Part shown: piece by piece, positions 62,321 to 64,000 of the stretch
Position numbering within the stretch: position 1 is the stretch's first letter
Layout of the letters: every line of letters starts with the position of its first letter
NCBI GenBank assembly: GCA_016790575.1
Contig: JAEUOU010000023.1
Location: 1 to 64,000 of the forward strand
DNA: 64,000 nt
From: Burkholderiaceae bacterium
Lineage (GTDB): Bacteria; Pseudomonadota; Gammaproteobacteria; Burkholderiales; Burkholderiaceae_C
Direction of reading: 5' to 3'
Translations under genes and position numbers: made by a program
Notes under the pieces: generated by a model
The model's database searches: none
What the model saw: only the letters and a program-made list of their open reading frames with translations
What the model was told of the DNA's origin: nothing

Positions 62321-63178
62321 ATGGCAAGCATTCGACCCCGATCCGCCGCTCCCGCCAAACCGAAACAACCGGCGCCTGCGCCGTCCGAAACCGATCACAA
62401 GGATCAGCGCCATGACGGGCCGCCACCCAGTCCACTGCTTCTGGCCTTGGAACTGCGTGCCTTCTGGGAACTCGGACTGATTTTCCCGACCTGGCCCCTG
62501 CTGCAGCGCGCGCCCGCGGGCGACGGACACAGCGTGATTGTTTTTCCCGGTCTGTCCGCAAGCGACGGCTCAACCATTCCGCTGCGCAACTACCTTTTGA
62601 CCCGGGGATATCGCGTCAGTGGCTGGAACCAGGGCCACAACTTCGGCCCGCGCGCAGGTGTACTGGAAGCCGCGTCGCTGCAGATTCTGGAAACCTACCA
62701 GGCGGCTGGCGAGCGAAAAGTCAGCCTGATCGGCTGGAGCCTGGGTGGCATCTATGCACGCGAGTTGGCAAAACTGCACCCGGAGCTGGTCCGCAGTGTG
62801 ATCACGCTGGGTACCCCGTTCTCGGGCGCCCCGCAAAGCACCAACGCGTGGCGCCTGTTTCGGCTCACCAGCGGCCGGGATATCCGGACCGAGACGAATC
62901 GTTTCGACTTGCCCACCGCACCGCCGGTGCCAACGACCAGCATTTTCTCGCGCTCGGATGGCATCGTGGCATGGCAAGGCAGCATCCAGAGACCCTGCAT
63001 CCAGCAGCCACAGACGGAAAACATCGAAGTCATCGCCAGCCACCTCGGCATCGGCATGAACCCCAGTTCCTTTTGGGCCGTCGCCGATCGGCTGGCACAG
63101 CCGGAGGGGGCGTGGCAGCCGTTCGACCGCAGGGCCGGCGCACTGCGAGGACTGATATTTCCGGACCCCGACCGGTGA
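62321..63178 (+). CDS. Alpha/beta hydrolase (esterase/lipase-like)
   Basis: A 285-residue hydrolase. The nucleophile elbow is GWSLGG (in VSLIGWSLGGIYARELAKLH), the acid is probably the Asp in SIFSRSDGIVAW and the base His is in VIASHLGIGMNPSSFW. The N-terminal 40 residues are Pro/Ala/Lys-rich and probably disordered. The substrate is unknown. About 175 bp of non-coding sequence precede it (62146-62320), with no recognisable riboswitch. Confidence 0.88.
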   Translation: MASIRPRSAAPAKPKQPAPAPSETDHKDQRHDGPPPSPLLLALELRAFWELGLIFPTWPLLQRAPAGDGHSVIVFPGLSASDGSTIPLRNYLLTRGYRVSGWNQGHNFGPRAGVLEAASLQILETYQAAGERKVSLIGWSLGGIYARELAKLHPELVRSVITLGTPFSGAPQSTNAWRLFRLTSGRDIRTETNRFDLPTAPPVPTTSIFSRSDGIVAWQGSIQRPCIQQPQTENIEVIASHLGIGMNPSSFWAVADRLAQPEGAWQPFDRRAGALRGLIFPDPDR

Positions 63179-63204
63179 ACCGCCGCGCCTACAATGGCGC
63201 CCTG

Positions 63205-63525
63205 ATGGACGATACCGCCCGCTTCTTTACCAGCACCATCGTCGGTCCGCCGCGCAGTATGGTCATGGGCCGGCGGATCACTGCTGCCCGGATGGAAATC
63301 GCCGGTGTGGAAGTGGATCTGCGGCAGGGGACCCATCGGCTGGGTGACGCCTGGCGCGAGGATGTATTGATACTTCCTGCCGACGACCCCTGGCAGATCG
63401 GGCGGCCCCAGCCCCACAGAAACGGCTTGCAACGCTGGTTGCGCAGCCACTCCCTGTTCCTGGCTTTGTCGGGGTGGACCGGCCTGCTCGCCCTGGCCGG
63501 ATACCTGGTGGCGCGCCAGTTCTGA
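63205..63525 (+). CDS. Hypothetical protein with C-terminal membrane segment
   Basis: A 106-residue protein with a polar N-terminal part (RRITAARMEIAGVEVDLRQG) and one C-terminal hydrophobic segment (about 82-102, FLALSGWTGLLALAGYLVAR). No domain is recognised. ATG at 63205 chosen; an in-frame GTG at 63175 overlaps the previous stop and would couple translation with the alpha/beta hydrolase. It is followed by a bactofilin gene, so a role in envelope or cytoskeleton is possible but unproven. Confidence 0.7.
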   Translation: MDDTARFFTSTIVGPPRSMVMGRRITAARMEIAGVEVDLRQGTHRLGDAWREDVLILPADDPWQIGRPQPHRNGLQRWLRSHSLFLALSGWTGLLALAGYLVARQF

Positions 63526-63542
63526 GCTGAACGGACGAAACG

Positions 63543-64000
63543 ATGGGCCCCCAGGACACGCTGACCATAGATCCCATTGCGATGAATGTCGTCAGCCGCA
63601 TCGCGTCCGGCTGCCGAGTCGATGGCCACAATGTCTTCGAAGGTGGCCTGCTGGTTCAGGGCGAACTGGGCGGAAGCAGCGAAATCCGCGGTCGCCTGAT
63701 CGTATGGAAAGACGCGGTTGTGACCGGACGGATCCGAGTCCTGGGCGACCTGTACCTGTTCGGACAACTGGGTCAGTCCGATGCCGCCGCCGGAGAAACA
63801 GTTCTGCATTGCCATGGCACAGCCTGGGTCGCCAGTACCGGTGTTTCGACCGGTACCCTCCATGCCCAGCGCTTGCAACTCTACGAAGGGGCAGACCTTC
63901 AGGGGCCTTTCCATACCTTGCCGCGGTCCATGGCACTGCCAGTGCTTGATGATCGTCCCGCCGACACCCGCTCCGTGGCCTCGACCACACCCACAGCGCA
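63543..64000 (+). CDS. Bactofilin-family protein (3' end outside window)
   Basis: An open frame of 152 codons from the ATG at 63543 to the window edge. The central region carries the regularly spaced glycine/hydrophobic pattern of polymer-forming bactofilins (VFEGGLLVQGELGGSSEIRG, RLIVWKDAVVTGRIRVLGDL). These proteins form beta-helical filaments at the inner membrane and organise cell shape or the envelope. It follows a small membrane protein gene. The C-terminal end is not visible. Confidence 0.8.
   Translation, partial: MGPQDTLTIDPIAMNVVSRIASGCRVDGHNVFEGGLLVQGELGGSSEIRGRLIVWKDAVVTGRIRVLGDLYLFGQLGQSDAAAGETVLHCHGTAWVASTGVSTGTLHAQRLQLYEGADLQGPFHTLPRSMALPVLDDRPADTRSVASTTPTA

Overview
The window is high-GC DNA from a betaproteobacterium, most likely a member of the Comamonadaceae (Acidovorax/Polaromonas/Rhodoferax-like). 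This is inferred from gene content: the ilvB-ilvH-ilvC-leuA block beside an ECF sigma factor followed by DUF3619, DUF3106 and RDD genes, the aat-bpt pair, a class I polyhydroxybutyrate locus (phaC-phaA-phaB), glnB next to nadE, and a TRAP transporter beside a fumarylacetoacetase-family gene. No rRNA gene or CRISPR array was seen; one tRNA (Lys, CTT) is present.

Layout. 1-4.4 kb: an accessory block on the minus strand, with an HsdM-HsdS fusion of a type I restriction-modification system (cut by the window edge), a BrxR/CapW-like WYL regulator upstream and an AlpA-like DNA-binding gene. It ends at tRNA-Lys. 4.6-29.1 kb: chromosomal core with N-degron aminoacyl transferases, an IclR regulator, a PBP7-type endopeptidase, branched-chain amino-acid synthesis (leuA has a leader peptide and attenuator), the sigma factor operon, dgkA, a LOG phosphoribohydrolase, glnB, nadE, a run of amine/amino-acid catabolic genes, the PHB genes, pgeF and maiA. 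29.2-38.7 kb: a second type I RM locus, hsdM-hsdS-(HipA-like kinase)-(unknown)-fic-hsdR. 38.7-43.4 kb: small hypothetical genes, higBA and a DUF2126 gene with a decayed partial duplicate. 43.8-48.5 kb: a three-gene SIR2 / small protein / Rad50-like ATPase operon that looks like a Lamassu (ABC-3C) defence system. 49-52 kb: a polar amino-acid ABC importer without an ATPase, an orphan hicB with a truncated hicA, and a GntR regulator. 52.7-56.4 kb: a catabolic operon with a Rieske oxygenase, a glutamine-synthetase-like ligase, a 2Fe-2S ferredoxin and an ABM-fold protein. 56.4-64 kb: an OmpA lipoprotein, MarR, an FAH-family hydrolase, a DctQMP TRAP transporter, a Nudix hydrolase, an alpha/beta hydrolase and the start of a bactofilin.

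The most striking non-gene signal is a family of about 60-bp imperfectly palindromic repeats. I found twelve copies between 18.4 and 55.8 kb, all in the same orientation. Five lie inside protein-coding genes without breaking the frame, and the copies read in a given direction share one reading frame. The intergenic copies sit at the edges of the accessory modules: both sides of the fic-hsdR segment, both sides of the Lamassu-like operon, and at the break in hicA. They are therefore candidate small mobile elements or recombination seams around which defence and catabolic cassettes were exchanged.

For a reader interested in function, the window carries at least two restriction systems, one probable abortive-infection system that would act by NAD+ depletion, one complete and one broken toxin-antitoxin pair, and an uncharacterised oxygenase cluster that may activate an amine substrate by gamma-glutamylation before ring hydroxylation.
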